In this document: one piece after another, positions 17,505 to 26,661 of the stretch
Layout of the letters: every line of letters starts with the position of its first letter
Numbering within the stretch: the stretch's first letter is position 1
Assembly: GCA_034112445.1 (NCBI GenBank)
Contig: JAWUVI010000004.1
Location: 1 to 64,000, forward strand
Direction of reading: 5' to 3'
DNA from: Pelagadaptatus sp034112445
GTDB taxonomy: Bacteria; Pseudomonadota; Gammaproteobacteria; Pseudomonadales; Cellvibrionaceae
Length of the DNA stretch: 64,000 nt
The notes under the pieces: generated by a model
What the model saw: only the letters and a program-made list of their open reading frames with translations
What the model was told of the DNA's origin: nothing
Databases searched by the model: none
Made by a program: the position numbers and the translations under genes

Positions 17505-18464
17505 ATGTCAGAAGCCACAGAATATACTGCAACTGCTCCTGTTGATTTAATGGGAAGTCGCTTTGATGCGGCGGCAGCCGAACTGTTCCCTGATTTCTCT
17601 CGGTCAAGATTGCAGGCTTGGATTAAAAGCGGCGATTTAACCTTGAACGGTAAGCAGGCTAAAGCCAAGGATAAACTGTTGGGTGGCGAACAGTTGGTGT
17701 TGATTGCCGAAAAAGAGGAGCAGGGCGACTGGCAGCCAGAAGATATAGCGTTAGATATCATTTACGAGGATGACGATATATTGGTCATAAATAAACCTAC
17801 TAATTTGGTGGTGCATCCTGCTGCTGGGAATAGAACAGGTACTTTATTAAATGGCTTGCTGCACCACAGTCCTGATTTGATCAATATTCCCCGAGCGGGG
17901 ATTGTTCACCGGCTGGACAAGAATACAACAGGCTTAATGGTTGTGGCTAAAACATTACAGGCTCATGCCGATTTGGTTTCTCAGCTGCAAGATCGAACGG
18001 TAAGTCGTGAATACGAAGCGGTTGTCAGTGGTGTGATGACCGGCGGAGGTAAAGTTGAAGCGGCTATTGGTCGGCATCCGCGTCAGCGCCAAAAAATGGC
18101 GGTGGTTGACGTGGGCGGAAAAGAAGCCATAACGCATTATCGTGTCATTAAGCGTTTCTCCAGTTATACGCACATTAGGCTTAAGCTTGAAACGGGCCGT
18201 ACTCATCAAATCCGTGTTCACATGTCGCATATTGGCTACTCTTTGATCGGTGACACGGCTTACGCCGGAAGGTTTAAAATTCCTAAAAATAGCTCAGAAG
18301 AACTGACGGATGAAATACGTAATTTCGGGCGTCAGGCACTGCATGCAAAATGCTTGGGTTTGATACATCCCGCTACCGGAGAATATATGGAATGGAGCAG
18401 TGAGCTACCGGAAGATTTTCAGCATTTATTAATAGTCCTTACGAATAACGATAATGACCTCTAA
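17505..18464 (+). CDS. rluD: RluD, 23S rRNA pseudouridine synthase
   Basis: A 319-residue RluA-family enzyme that converts uridines 1911, 1915 and 1917 of helix 69 of 23S rRNA to pseudouridine. An S4 RNA-binding domain (FSRSRLQAWIKSGDLTLNG) comes first. The catalytic domain has the active Asp in HRLDKNTTGLMV and the C-terminal motif LETGRTHQIRVH. A GTG at 17475 would add ten residues; the ATG at 17505 fits family starts better. It is divergent from bamD and overlaps pgeF by 11 bases, so the two are translationally coupled. Confidence 0.93.
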   Translation: MSEATEYTATAPVDLMGSRFDAAAAELFPDFSRSRLQAWIKSGDLTLNGKQAKAKDKLLGGEQLVLIAEKEEQGDWQPEDIALDIIYEDDDILVINKPTNLVVHPAAGNRTGTLLNGLLHHSPDLINIPRAGIVHRLDKNTTGLMVVAKTLQAHADLVSQLQDRTVSREYEAVVSGVMTGGGKVEAAIGRHPRQRQKMAVVDVGGKEAITHYRVIKRFSSYTHIRLKLETGRTHQIRVHMSHIGYSLIGDTAYAGRFKIPKNSSEELTDEIRNFGRQALHAKCLGLIHPATGEYMEWSSELPEDFQHLLIVLTNNDNDL

Positions 18465-19218
18465 GTCGGCGTCTTTTTTTGTCCCTAAGTGGCCTGCACC
18501 GGCAAACGTTAAAAGTTATATTACCCAGCGTGAATATGGGTTTAGTGAAGGCGGCTATGCCTCTAATAACCTCGCTTTGCATGTTGATGACGAGCCTGAA
18601 TCTGTTGCTAAAAATAGGTCTCAATTAGAGTCTGCTATTACTTGCGACTCTATTCAGTGGCTTGATCAAGTTCATGGCCGTAAAATAATTGAAGCTCAAT
18701 CTGATGGTTTTACGCGTACCGCCGATGGTTGTTATAGTCGAGTCGTAAATCAAGCCTGCGCTGTATTAACAGCGGACTGTTTACCTGTTTTACTTTGTGA
18801 TAAATCGGGCACTCAGGTAGCCGCCGTACATGCCGGTTGGCGTGGATTGTCTCAGGGGATTGTCAGCAGTGCCGTTGATCTGTTTGATTGTGATGTCGAT
18901 GATTTGTTGGTTTATCTCGGTCCTGCCATTTCGTCGGAACATTTCGAGGTGGGAATTGATGTGCTCGAGGCTTTTTTTGAATCTGCCAAAACTGAGCTGC
19001 AACTTTCCTCTATAAGTCGTTCTTTTATACCTTCTCTTAAGCATCCGATGAAGTTTCAAGCCGATATTTATGTCTTGGCGAAAGCTGAGCTAAATATGCT
19101 TGGGGTTACAGAAATCTATGGTGGCGAGAGCTGTACCTATTCCGAAGCGGAGCGATTTTATTCTTATAGGCGCGATGGTCAGACCGGTCGGTTTGCTTCT
19201 TTAATCTGGTTGACTTGA
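18454..19218 (+). CDS. pgeF: PgeF, peptidoglycan editing factor (YfiH family)
   Basis: A 254-residue YfiH/laccase-domain protein. In E. coli it removes wrongly incorporated L-Ser-containing precursors from peptidoglycan synthesis; older annotations call it multicopper polyphenol oxidase. Metal-binding and active-site motifs are visible: WLDQVHG, TADCLPVLL and VHAGWRGL, plus the C-terminal FYSYRRDGQTGRFAS. It begins inside rluD and is followed by clpB after 123 bp, the usual gammaproteobacterial order. Confidence 0.9.
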   Translation: MTSKSASFFVPKWPAPANVKSYITQREYGFSEGGYASNNLALHVDDEPESVAKNRSQLESAITCDSIQWLDQVHGRKIIEAQSDGFTRTADGCYSRVVNQACAVLTADCLPVLLCDKSGTQVAAVHAGWRGLSQGIVSSAVDLFDCDVDDLLVYLGPAISSEHFEVGIDVLEAFFESAKTELQLSSISRSFIPSLKHPMKFQADIYVLAKAELNMLGVTEIYGGESCTYSEAERFYSYRRDGQTGRFASLIWLT

Positions 19219-19251
19219 ATCAATTTAACCATTGATATTAAGTTTGGCGCG

Positions 19252-19280
19252 GTTGTTTTTGTCAAATTCACCCCCAATTT
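19252..19280 (+). promoter_or_regulatory. possible sigma-32 heat-shock promoter of clpB (weak)
   Basis: GTTGTTT, a poor match to the -35 CTTGAAA, is followed after 13 bases by CCCCAATTT, a fair match to the -10 CCCCATNT. The spacing is right and clpB is a known sigma-32 target in gammaproteobacteria. The -35 match is poor, so this is tentative. Confidence 0.25.
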
Positions 19281-19341
19281 TTACCTGAGTATTGAATAAC
19301 GTACATATGGGATTCGCTCCCCCGCATTTAATGAGGTAATT

Positions 19342-21975
19342 ATGAGAATTGATCGTTTAACCAATCAACTGCAAATGTCTTTGTCCGATGGTCAGTCGTT
19401 GGCTGTTGGTCGTGATCATTCACAATTGGAGTCGGCGCATGTCTTGCTGGCTATGTTGGATCAGCAGGGCGGTTCAGTAAGACCTTTGCTAAATCAAGCG
19501 GGGTTTGATGTAACTGGGCTGCGTAATGGTCTCGCAATTTCTATGGATTCTCTGCCTAAAGTACAAAGTCCTACGGGTGACGTGCATATGTCCCCGGAAA
19601 TGGGGCGTTTGTTAAATCTGGCGGATAAGCGCGCGCAGAATAATGGCGATGCGTATATTTCCAGTGAGTGTATGTTGCAAGCGGCTATGTCTGATAGCAA
19701 TAACGCGATGGGGAAAATTTTAAATGAGTATGGACAGGCATCCAGACTGGATGCAGCCATTACAAAAATTCGAGGTGGTGAATCAGTGGATGATCCTGAT
19801 GCAGAAGGCAGCCGTCAGGCTTTAGATAAATACACCATAGATCTTACTGCGCGTGCAGAAGCGGGCAAATTAGATCCGGTTATTGGTCGAGATGATGAGA
19901 TTCGTCGCACTATTCAGGTGTTGCAGCGCCGAACAAAAAATAATCCGGTTTTAATCGGTGAGCCTGGTGTGGGTAAAACCGCCATAGTCGAAGGCTTAGC
20001 GCAACGTATTATTAATGGTGAAGTACCTGAAGGTCTGAAGCGTAAAAGAGTCTTATCTTTAGATTTAGGTTCATTGTTGGCTGGGGCTAAATTTCGGGGT
20101 GAATTTGAAGAGCGCTTAAAGTCGGTTTTGAATGAACTGGGTAAGCAGGAAGGCGGTATTATTCTGTTTATCGATGAGCTGCATACCATGGTAGGTGCGG
20201 GTAAAGCTGATGGTGCAATGGATGCCGGCAACATGCTTAAGCCGGCTCTGGCACGTGGTGAATTGCATTGCGTGGGCGCCACAACGCTCGATGAGTACCG
20301 CAAGTACATTGAAAAGGATGCTGCCCTAGAGCGCCGGTTTCAAAAGGTGCAGGTTAACGAACCCTCTGAGGAAGACACTATCGCAATTTTGCGTGGACTC
20401 AAAGAACGTTATGAAGTGCATCATGGCGTTGATATTACTGACTCGGCTATTATTGCTTCGGCAAAATTATCTCAGCGTTATATTTCTGATCGCCAGCTTC
20501 CGGATAAAGCCATTGACCTTATAGATGAAGCGGCAAGTATGATTCGGATGGAAATTGATTCTAAGCCTGAAGAATTGGACCGACTTGAGAGGCGTTTGAT
20601 TCAATTAAAAATAGAGCGTGAGGCCGTTAAAAAAGACACCAGTGAAGCCGCTAAAAAACAATTGGCCATTCTCGATAATGATATTGATTTTAATGAGAGT
20701 GAGTATGCCGATCTTGAAGAGGTGTGGATTGGAGAGAAAGCCGCATTGCATGGGTCGGTAGAAATTAAAGCCAATTTAGAACAGGCGCGTTTAGACATGG
20801 ACGCGGCCCGTCGAGCGGGTGATTTGGGGCGTATGTCTGAATTGCAATACGGAATTATTCCGGAATGTGAGAAGCAACTTGATTTGGTCAGCCAAGCTGA
20901 AATGATTGACATGAAGTTGCTGCGTAACAAAGTCACCGATGAAGAAATTGCTGAGGTCGTGTCTAAATGGACCGGTATTCCTGTCAGTAAAATGCTTCAG
21001 GGTGAACGTGAAAAGCTATTGAAAATGGAAGATGGCTTGCATCAGCGAGTGATTGGTCAGGGTGAGGCTGTGGTTGCTGTATCGAATGCGGTGAGACGTT
21101 CACGAGCTGGGTTGTCAGATCCTAACCGTCCCAATGGCTCATTTTTATTTCTTGGGCCTACAGGGGTTGGTAAAACCGAATTGTGTAAGGCGCTGGCAGA
21201 ATTTTTATTCGACAGTCAGGATGCCATGGTGCGGATTGACATGTCCGAATTTATGGAAAAACATTCGGTTGCTCGCTTGATTGGTGCACCCCCAGGATAT
21301 GTTGGTTACGAAGAAGGTGGCTATTTAACCGAGGCGGTAAGACGCAAACCCTATTCAGTATTATTACTAGATGAAGTCGAAAAGGCTCATCCTGATGTGT
21401 TTAATATCTTGTTGCAGGTTCTTGAAGATGGTCGTTTAACCGATGGCCAGGGGCGTACAGTAGATTTTCGCAATACGGTTGTGGTAATGACATCCAACCT
21501 AGGGTCTGATGTTATTCAAGAGCTTGCCCGCAGTGGTTCTATTAATACTGACTCTTCTGGCGATTCAATATCTTCTTCTAAAGACGTGGATAGTAAATAC
21601 GCCGAAATGAAATCTTCGGTTATGGCCGTTGTAGGTGCTCACTTTCGACCTGAATTTATTAATCGGATAGATGAGGTGGTTGTATTCCATCCTCTCGAAA
21701 AAGACCAGATACGCGGTATTGCCTCTATTCAGTTAGAGCAATTGAGAAGTCGTTTGGCCGATAGAGATCTGAAGCTTAGTGTGTCTGATGCCGTTCTTGA
21801 TAAGCTGGCTGATGCTGGGTTTGACCCGGTATATGGAGCAAGACCGCTTAAAAGAGCGATTCAGCAATATATGGAGAATCCTTTGGCTCATGAGGTTTTA
21901 GCGGGTAAGTTTGCTCCAGGCGATTGTGTTGATGTGTATATCGAAAACGATGAAATTAAAACTCGAGTGGGATAA
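19342..21975 (+). CDS. clpB: ClpB, protein disaggregase
   Basis: An 877-residue AAA+ chaperone that works with DnaK to pull proteins out of aggregates. The N-terminal Clp repeat domain comes first. The first nucleotide-binding domain has Walker A GEPGVGKT at about residues 206-213, and a coiled-coil middle domain spans roughly 400-525. The second domain has GPTGVGKT at about 605-612 and ends in the Clp D2 small domain (GARPLKRAIQ). It is about 20 residues longer than the E. coli protein. Part of the difference is a Ser/Asp-rich insert (SINTDSSGDSISSSKD) before FRPEFINRIDEVV. GAGG lies before the ATG. Confidence 0.96.
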   Translation: MRIDRLTNQLQMSLSDGQSLAVGRDHSQLESAHVLLAMLDQQGGSVRPLLNQAGFDVTGLRNGLAISMDSLPKVQSPTGDVHMSPEMGRLLNLADKRAQNNGDAYISSECMLQAAMSDSNNAMGKILNEYGQASRLDAAITKIRGGESVDDPDAEGSRQALDKYTIDLTARAEAGKLDPVIGRDDEIRRTIQVLQRRTKNNPVLIGEPGVGKTAIVEGLAQRIINGEVPEGLKRKRVLSLDLGSLLAGAKFRGEFEERLKSVLNELGKQEGGIILFIDELHTMVGAGKADGAMDAGNMLKPALARGELHCVGATTLDEYRKYIEKDAALERRFQKVQVNEPSEEDTIAILRGLKERYEVHHGVDITDSAIIASAKLSQRYISDRQLPDKAIDLIDEAASMIRMEIDSKPEELDRLERRLIQLKIEREAVKKDTSEAAKKQLAILDNDIDFNESEYADLEEVWIGEKAALHGSVEIKANLEQARLDMDAARRAGDLGRMSELQYGIIPECEKQLDLVSQAEMIDMKLLRNKVTDEEIAEVVSKWTGIPVSKMLQGEREKLLKMEDGLHQRVIGQGEAVVAVSNAVRRSRAGLSDPNRPNGSFLFLGPTGVGKTELCKALAEFLFDSQDAMVRIDMSEFMEKHSVARLIGAPPGYVGYEEGGYLTEAVRRKPYSVLLLDEVEKAHPDVFNILLQVLEDGRLTDGQGRTVDFRNTVVVMTSNLGSDVIQELARSGSINTDSSGDSISSSKDVDSKYAEMKSSVMAVVGAHFRPEFINRIDEVVVFHPLEKDQIRGIASIQLEQLRSRLADRDLKLSVSDAVLDKLADAGFDPVYGARPLKRAIQQYMENPLAHEVLAGKFAPGDCVDVYIENDEIKTRVG

Positions 21976-21985
21976 TCGCTAAATA

Positions 21986-23668
21986 ATGTTACGTATTACT
22001 GAGATAAAACTGCCTCTAGATCATAGCGATCTAGAGTTGCGTCAGGCCATACTTGTTGTTCTTGATATTGCTGACGCGCAGTTGTTGGATTTCACCCTCT
22101 ATAAGCGTAGCTACGATGCTCGCAGCAAAGGCAATATAACCCTATTGTATCAGCTGGATGTGGCGCTCGGAGACGAAACCGAGCAAGCGGTATTAGCTAA
22201 ATACGCCGGCGATACGACAGCTACTAATAAGCGTCCTTTGGTTATAAAAAGCCCTGATATGGATTATCAATTTGTGGCTCAGGCCGCTGCTGATTTTCCA
22301 GTGAAAAATCAGCAGCGGCCTATTGTTATCGGTTTTGGTCCTTGCGGTATTTTGGCCGCGTTAGTTCTGGCGCAAATGGGGTTAAAGCCAATTGTGTTGG
22401 AACGCGGTCAAGATGTGCGGCAGCGAACTAAAGATACGTGGGGGTTGTGGCGTGAGGGAAAATTAAATACCGAATCTAATGTGCAGTTTGGTGAGGGAGG
22501 AGCTGGGACTTTCTCAGATGGCAAGTTGTACAGTCAGGTCAAAGATAAGCGGCATTTAGGTCGTAAAGTTATCGAAGAGTTTGTTAAAGCTGGCGCTCCA
22601 GAAGAAATACAATATGTGAGCAAACCGCATATTGGTACATTTAAACTGGTAACCATGGTTGAAAACATCCGTGCTGAAATAACTCGTTTGGGTGGTGAAG
22701 TACGCTTTAATCAAAAGGTAGAAATAATTCATAGGGATTTACAGTCGAATAGCTCAAATGAATCTGAGGAGTCAATCGGACAAGTAACAGGTGTGACATT
22801 GAGTGATGGAACGACACTGCACAGTAAGCATGTTGTTTTGGCTATTGGCCACAGCGCTAGAGATACTTTCCAAATGTTATTGGATCAAGGTGTGTATATT
22901 GAGGCAAAACCATTTTCAATTGGCTTTCGCATAGAGCACCCACAGTCGGTTATTGATAAAGCGCGTTTTGGGGCGCAAGCGGGTCATCCCATTTTAGGCG
23001 CCGCTGATTATAAGCTGGTGCATCATTGTAAAAATGATCGCAGTGTTTACAGTTTTTGCATGTGTCCGGGTGGCACGGTTGTGGCGGCCACATCAGAAGA
23101 TGGAGGTGTGGTTACAAATGGCATGTCCCAATATTCGCGTAATGAACGCAATGCTAACTCGGCCATTGTGGTGGGAATCGAGCCGCAAAAAGATTACCCA
23201 GGTCATGTGCTGGCGGGCATTGATTTACAGCGCCAGCTTGAAAAAGCAGCCTATGTTCTAGGGGGTAATAATTACCATGCGCCAGCTCAGTTAGTGGGTG
23301 ATTACTTAAGTGGAAAGGCTTCTGAGGGAAAAGGTAGTGTTGAGCCGTCATATAAACCAGGAGTGAGTTGGGGTGATTTGTCTAAGGCGTTGCCGGACTT
23401 TGCCAATGTGGCTATCCGTGAAGCAATTCCGGAATTTGAAAAGAAGATTAAGGGCTTTTCGATGGATGATGCCGTATTAACTGGCGTTGAGACGAGAACT
23501 TCATCCCCTATTTGTATCAGGCGAGATAAGTCGTTTAGCAGTATTAATACACTGGGTTTATATCCTGCTGGGGAAGGCGCGGGCTATGCGGGTGGGATAT
23601 TGTCTGCGGCAATTGATGGGGTTAAGGTCGCCGAAGCTTTGGCTTTAGATATTTTGACTGATGCATAA
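21986..23668 (+). CDS. FAD-dependent dehydrogenase (COG2509 type)
   Basis: A 560-residue flavoprotein of the uncharacterised FAD-dependent dehydrogenase group. The dinucleotide-binding motif here reads GFGPCGILAAL (near residue 112), with VLERG about 20 residues later. Typical family pieces follow: NVQFGEGGAGTFSDGKLYS, FSIGFRIEHPQ, CMCPGGTVVAA and a C-terminal GLYPAGEGAGYAGGI. An N-terminal domain of about 100 residues precedes the FAD domain. The gene starts 10 bp after clpB and may be co-transcribed. The physiological substrate is unknown. Confidence 0.88.
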   Translation: MLRITEIKLPLDHSDLELRQAILVVLDIADAQLLDFTLYKRSYDARSKGNITLLYQLDVALGDETEQAVLAKYAGDTTATNKRPLVIKSPDMDYQFVAQAAADFPVKNQQRPIVIGFGPCGILAALVLAQMGLKPIVLERGQDVRQRTKDTWGLWREGKLNTESNVQFGEGGAGTFSDGKLYSQVKDKRHLGRKVIEEFVKAGAPEEIQYVSKPHIGTFKLVTMVENIRAEITRLGGEVRFNQKVEIIHRDLQSNSSNESEESIGQVTGVTLSDGTTLHSKHVVLAIGHSARDTFQMLLDQGVYIEAKPFSIGFRIEHPQSVIDKARFGAQAGHPILGAADYKLVHHCKNDRSVYSFCMCPGGTVVAATSEDGGVVTNGMSQYSRNERNANSAIVVGIEPQKDYPGHVLAGIDLQRQLEKAAYVLGGNNYHAPAQLVGDYLSGKASEGKGSVEPSYKPGVSWGDLSKALPDFANVAIREAIPEFEKKIKGFSMDDAVLTGVETRTSSPICIRRDKSFSSINTLGLYPAGEGAGYAGGILSAAIDGVKVAEALALDILTDA

Positions 23669-23687
23669 GCAGCGCAGGTTGCTCTTG

Positions 23688-23897
23688 CTAGCAGGCAGCG
23701 TAAAACATCTTAGCAGGATGGCCATTATTGGTTAGCGAGAGCGTTTCTTCCACAATTTGCTTCGTCATGGTGCTGCATTTACCGCATTGCCCAGTAACAC
23801 CTAATTGTTTGCGCAGTTTGCCGACGGTAGTGGCACCATCATAAATAGCGTTTTTGATTTGAGTGTCGGTAATGCCTTTGCAAAGACAAACGTACAT
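23688..23897 (-). CDS. bfd: Bfd, bacterioferritin-associated ferredoxin
   Basis: A 69-residue BFD-like [2Fe-2S] protein. The four ligands are visible as CLC near residue 4 (C4 and C6) and CGKC near residue 38. In Pseudomonas, Bfd reduces the iron stored in bacterioferritin BfrB so that it can be released, and is induced by iron starvation. No bacterioferritin gene is adjacent here. It is convergent with the FAD dehydrogenase, and its upstream region carries a good sigma-70 promoter overlapped by a Fur-like box, consistent with iron control. Confidence 0.88.
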   Translation of the reverse strand: MYVCLCKGITDTQIKNAIYDGATTVGKLRKQLGVTGQCGKCSTMTKQIVEETLSLTNNGHPAKMFYAAC

Positions 23898-23942
23898 AGC
23901 TAAACCTTTAATTTTTTAAGTTATAAGCAACTTGATGGAAGT

Positions 23943-23971
23943 ATCTTAATACTAATGAGAACTATTGTCAA
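23943..23971 (-). promoter_or_regulatory. bfd promoter with overlapping Fur-type operator
   Basis: On the minus strand TTGACA (23971-23966), a 17-base spacer and TAAGAT (23948-23943) form a good sigma-70 promoter ending 45 bp before bfd. The sequence at 23956-23970 matches the 7-1-7 Fur consensus TGATAATNATTATCA at 12 of 14 positions. Fur bound there would cover the -35 and spacer, repressing bfd when iron is sufficient. Both parts are read directly; binding is inferred. Confidence 0.7.
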
Positions 23972-24009
23972 TTGCTGATGAGAATGAATCGTAATTGTGT
24001 TTTGTTGTT

Positions 24010-24033
24010 GGTTGGTTGGATGGATGGGTTGGG
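24010..24033 (+). repeat. G-run repeat, possible two-tetrad G-quadruplex
   Basis: Six runs of two or three G, each separated by TT or AT with period about four, lie in the 302-bp divergent region between bfd and the peroxiredoxin gene. The spacing is like that of short two-layer quadruplex aptamers. Apart from the bfd promoter and this repeat, the intergenic region shows no gene. Confidence 0.4.
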
Positions 24034-24199
24034 CCGCATAAGTTTGGGTAAATGAGCTCGATATAAAAAATTAATGAGACAGCAGGTTTCAAGTGTGTAA
24101 TATAGTCGCTCGCTATTAATTACTGGGTTGCTCATAGTTCGTTTTGTGAGCAATCTTTCATCATGATATTAAGTTTCATCTTGATATAGGAGAGTTAAA

Positions 24200-24802
24200 A
24201 TGGGTGTTTTAGTTGGTAAGGCTGCTCCAGATTTTACCTGTGCAGCGGTGTTAGGTAGTGGAGAAATCGTTGAAGATTTCAATCTTGCTGCAGCAATTAA
24301 AGGTAAAAAAGCAGTAGTGTTTTTCTATCCTTTAGATTTTACGTTTGTGTGTCCGTCAGAGCTGTTGGCTTTTGATCACCGCATGGCGGCGTTCAATGAA
24401 CGTGGTGTTGAAGTTGTTGGTGTGTCTATTGATTCACACTTTTCTCATAACGCTTGGCGTAACATGCCGATTAATGAAGGCGGTATTGGTCCAGTTAAGT
24501 ACACTCTGGCAGCTGACATTACCCATGAAATATGTAAGGCCTATGATGTTGAATCAGAAGGTGGTGTTGCCTTCCGTGGTTCGTTCTTGATTGATGAAGA
24601 CGGTTTGGTTCGTCATCAAGTGGTTAATGATTTGCCGTTAGGGCGAAACGTTGATGAAATGTTGCGCATGGTTGATGCATTGGCCTTCCATCAAGAGCAC
24701 GGAGAAGTATGCCCTGCTGGTTGGAAAGATGGCGATAAAGGTATGGATGCATCACCAGACGGTGTGGCAGCTTACTTGAGTGAGAATGCGGACAATCTAT
24801 AA
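24200..24802 (+). CDS. Typical 2-Cys peroxiredoxin (AhpC/Prx1 type)
   Basis: A 200-residue thioredoxin-fold peroxidase that reduces hydrogen peroxide and organic peroxides. The peroxidatic Cys51 lies in FTFVCPSE and the resolving Cys171 in GEVCPAGW. Both are needed for the inter-subunit disulphide of typical 2-Cys enzymes. Length and the ending are like the thioredoxin-dependent Prx1 group, not the flavoprotein-coupled AhpC. AGGAGAG precedes the ATG. It is divergent from bfd and convergent with rnt. The same order (bfd, peroxidase, rnt, pyrC) is found in Pseudomonas. Confidence 0.93.
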   Translation: MGVLVGKAAPDFTCAAVLGSGEIVEDFNLAAAIKGKKAVVFFYPLDFTFVCPSELLAFDHRMAAFNERGVEVVGVSIDSHFSHNAWRNMPINEGGIGPVKYTLAADITHEICKAYDVESEGGVAFRGSFLIDEDGLVRHQVVNDLPLGRNVDEMLRMVDALAFHQEHGEVCPAGWKDGDKGMDASPDGVAAYLSENADNL

Positions 24803-24833
24803 GTAATCAGTATTTGATTCTCTTTAAGTTACC

Positions 24834-24870
24834 CACAAAAAAGGCCATTGTAATAATGGCCTTTTTTGTG
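24834..24870. terminator. Bidirectional intrinsic terminator (peroxiredoxin / rnt)
   Basis: A perfect 16-bp stem with a five-base loop, GC-rich at GGCC near the loop and flanked by A and T runs on both sides, so it works in both directions. It separates the convergent peroxiredoxin and rnt genes. Confidence 0.92.
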
Positions 24871-24892
24871 TCTGCTGATTTCAGCTAAACGG

Positions 24893-25570
24893 CTATTCGT
24901 CACCAATAGGTGCAGCTAAAGGCCAACCGCCTAGCTCTTGCCATTTATTTACAATAATGCAAAAAAGATCGGCTGTTTTCTCTGCGTCGTATGCTGCTGA
25001 ATGTGCTTCGCTGTTATTGAAGTCTAATCCAGCAAGAACGCACGCTTTAGCTAAAACAGTTTGACCATAAGCTAGGCCGCTTAATGTTGCGGTATCGAAA
25101 CAGCTAAAGGGGTGGAATGGATTGCGCTTGATGTTGCACCGATTCATAGCTGCATTCATAAAGCCTAAGTCAAAATGGGCATTGTGTGCCACCATGACAG
25201 CTCTGGTGCAGCCGTTGGCTTTAACGGCTTTGCGAATAGGGCTTACAATTTCTGGGATGGCCATCATCTCGGGTAGGCTGTCGCGTTCAGGGTCTTCAGG
25301 GTCAATGCCGGTGAAGTCTAGTGCCGCTTGCTCAATATTTGAACCTTCAAAAGGCTCAATATGAAATTCAAATGTTTCATCCCGAGATAATATCCCGTGC
25401 TCGTCCATTTTTAAGGTGACGGCAGCGACTTCCAATAAAGCATCTGTTTTTGCGACGAAGCCTCCCGTTTCTACATCAACGACAACGGGTAGAAATCCAC
25501 GAAAGCGTTCAGCTAGGAGGGATTTCTGTGTGCCAGCGGGAAGATCCACTGCGGTTTCAAGAGTGCTCAA
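24893..25570 (-). CDS. rnt: Ribonuclease T
   Basis: A 225-residue DEDDh 3'-5' exoribonuclease that trims the 3' ends of tRNA and other stable RNAs. Catalytic motif Exo I is DVETGG (Asp32 and Glu34), Exo II is in HNAHFDLGFMN and Exo III is HSAAYDAEKTA with the catalytic His. The length is like the 215-224 residues of known RNase T. It is downstream of pyrC (56-bp gap) on the same strand and terminates at the shared hairpin. Confidence 0.93.
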   Translation of the reverse strand: MSTLETAVDLPAGTQKSLLAERFRGFLPVVVDVETGGFVAKTDALLEVAAVTLKMDEHGILSRDETFEFHIEPFEGSNIEQAALDFTGIDPEDPERDSLPEMMAIPEIVSPIRKAVKANGCTRAVMVAHNAHFDLGFMNAAMNRCNIKRNPFHPFSCFDTATLSGLAYGQTVLAKACVLAGLDFNNSEAHSAAYDAEKTADLFCIIVNKWQELGGWPLAAPIGDE

Positions 25571-25626
25571 GGAGTCATTCCTTTTGGTTAGTTGTAATAA
25601 ATTTGTGGTGATGGCAGTAGGTGTGT

Positions 25627-26661
25627 TTACCGCTGTATTTGCCAGTGTAGTGTTTCACCTGCTCGTATCGGAACAACTTTTGAATCCCCAAGTGCTAGAG
25701 TTTCAGGTACTTGCCAGTCATTTTTTAGCAAGGTAACTGTTTCTGTGTTGCGTGGTAGATCATAGAAGTCTGGGCCGAAGCCACTGCAAAAATTTTCAAG
25801 TTTGTCTAACGCGCCGGCTTGATCAAATACTTCGGTATAAAGCTCCAAAGCATGGTATGCCGTATAGGAGCCAGCGCAGCCACATGCGGCCTCTTTCTTA
25901 TCTTGAGTGTGTGGTGCTGAGTCAGTGCCGAGGAAAAATGCAGGGTTACCGCTGGTTGCGGCCGCAATTAATGCCTGTTGATGGGACTGCCTTTTAAGAA
26001 TAGGTAAACAATAGTAGTGGGGGCGAATACCGCCGGCCAGCATGTGATTTCGGTTAAATAGTAGATGGTGTGCGGTTATTGTGGCTGCTAGATTGCTTCC
26101 TGCAGCGGCAATAAATTCAGCGGCATCTCGAGTGGTGATATGCTCCATGACTATTTTAAGTTCCGGAAAATCACGAACTAGAGTTATTAGAGTGCGATCA
26201 ATAAAAGCTTTTTCACGATCGAAAATATCAATATCAGAATCTGTGACCTCGCCATGTAATAAGAATTTCATCCCTTGCGTTTGCATGGCTTCGATTGCCG
26301 GGTAGATTTTCTTGATGTCGGTGACGCCTGAATCTGAATTGGTGGTGGCGCCCGCTGGGTATAACTTGCATGCCACTACACCTACATCGGCCGCTTGTTT
26401 TATCATCTCGGCTGATGTGTTGTCTGTTAGGTAAAGAACCATAAGCGGCTCGAAATTAGACTGTTCAGGCGTCGCTGCTAGTATTCGATTTTTATAGGCT
26501 AAAATTTGCTGGGCATTCATTACCGGAGGTACTAAATTGGGCATGATGATGGCTCGACTAAAGGTGTTCGCCACATCTTTAACTGTCGTGTTTAGTAGTT
26601 CGCCGTCACGAAGGTGTATATGCCAGTCGTCCGGGCGTAAAATGGTCAGCGAGTTGGTCAT
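25627..26661 (-). CDS. pyrC: Dihydroorotase
   Basis: A 344-residue class II (E. coli-type) dihydroorotase, which cyclises carbamoyl-aspartate to dihydroorotate in pyrimidine synthesis. The zinc ligands His14 and His16 are in DDWHIHLRDG. The carboxylated Lys is in ACKLYPAG, and further His ligands are in LLHGEV and MEHITT, with the catalytic Asp in GTDSAPH. The frame extends to 26715, but AGAGGA upstream of the ATG at 26661 and the family N-terminus favour 26661. It probably forms a unit with rnt. The other pathway gene here, pyrB, is 15 kb away. Confidence 0.94.
   Translation of the reverse strand: MTNSLTILRPDDWHIHLRDGELLNTTVKDVANTFSRAIIMPNLVPPVMNAQQILAYKNRILAATPEQSNFEPLMVLYLTDNTSAEMIKQAADVGVVACKLYPAGATTNSDSGVTDIKKIYPAIEAMQTQGMKFLLHGEVTDSDIDIFDREKAFIDRTLITLVRDFPELKIVMEHITTRDAAEFIAAAGSNLAATITAHHLLFNRNHMLAGGIRPHYYCLPILKRQSHQQALIAAATSGNPAFFLGTDSAPHTQDKKEAACGCAGSYTAYHALELYTEVFDQAGALDKLENFCSGFGPDFYDLPRNTETVTLLKNDWQVPETLALGDSKVVPIRAGETLHWQIQR

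Noticed and set aside
19210..19223. FNR-like box TTGACTTGAATCAA upstream of clpB
   Set aside because: It overlaps the 3' end of pgeF, and no -10 lies at the class II distance (19246-19251 is GC-rich), so it is probably chance.
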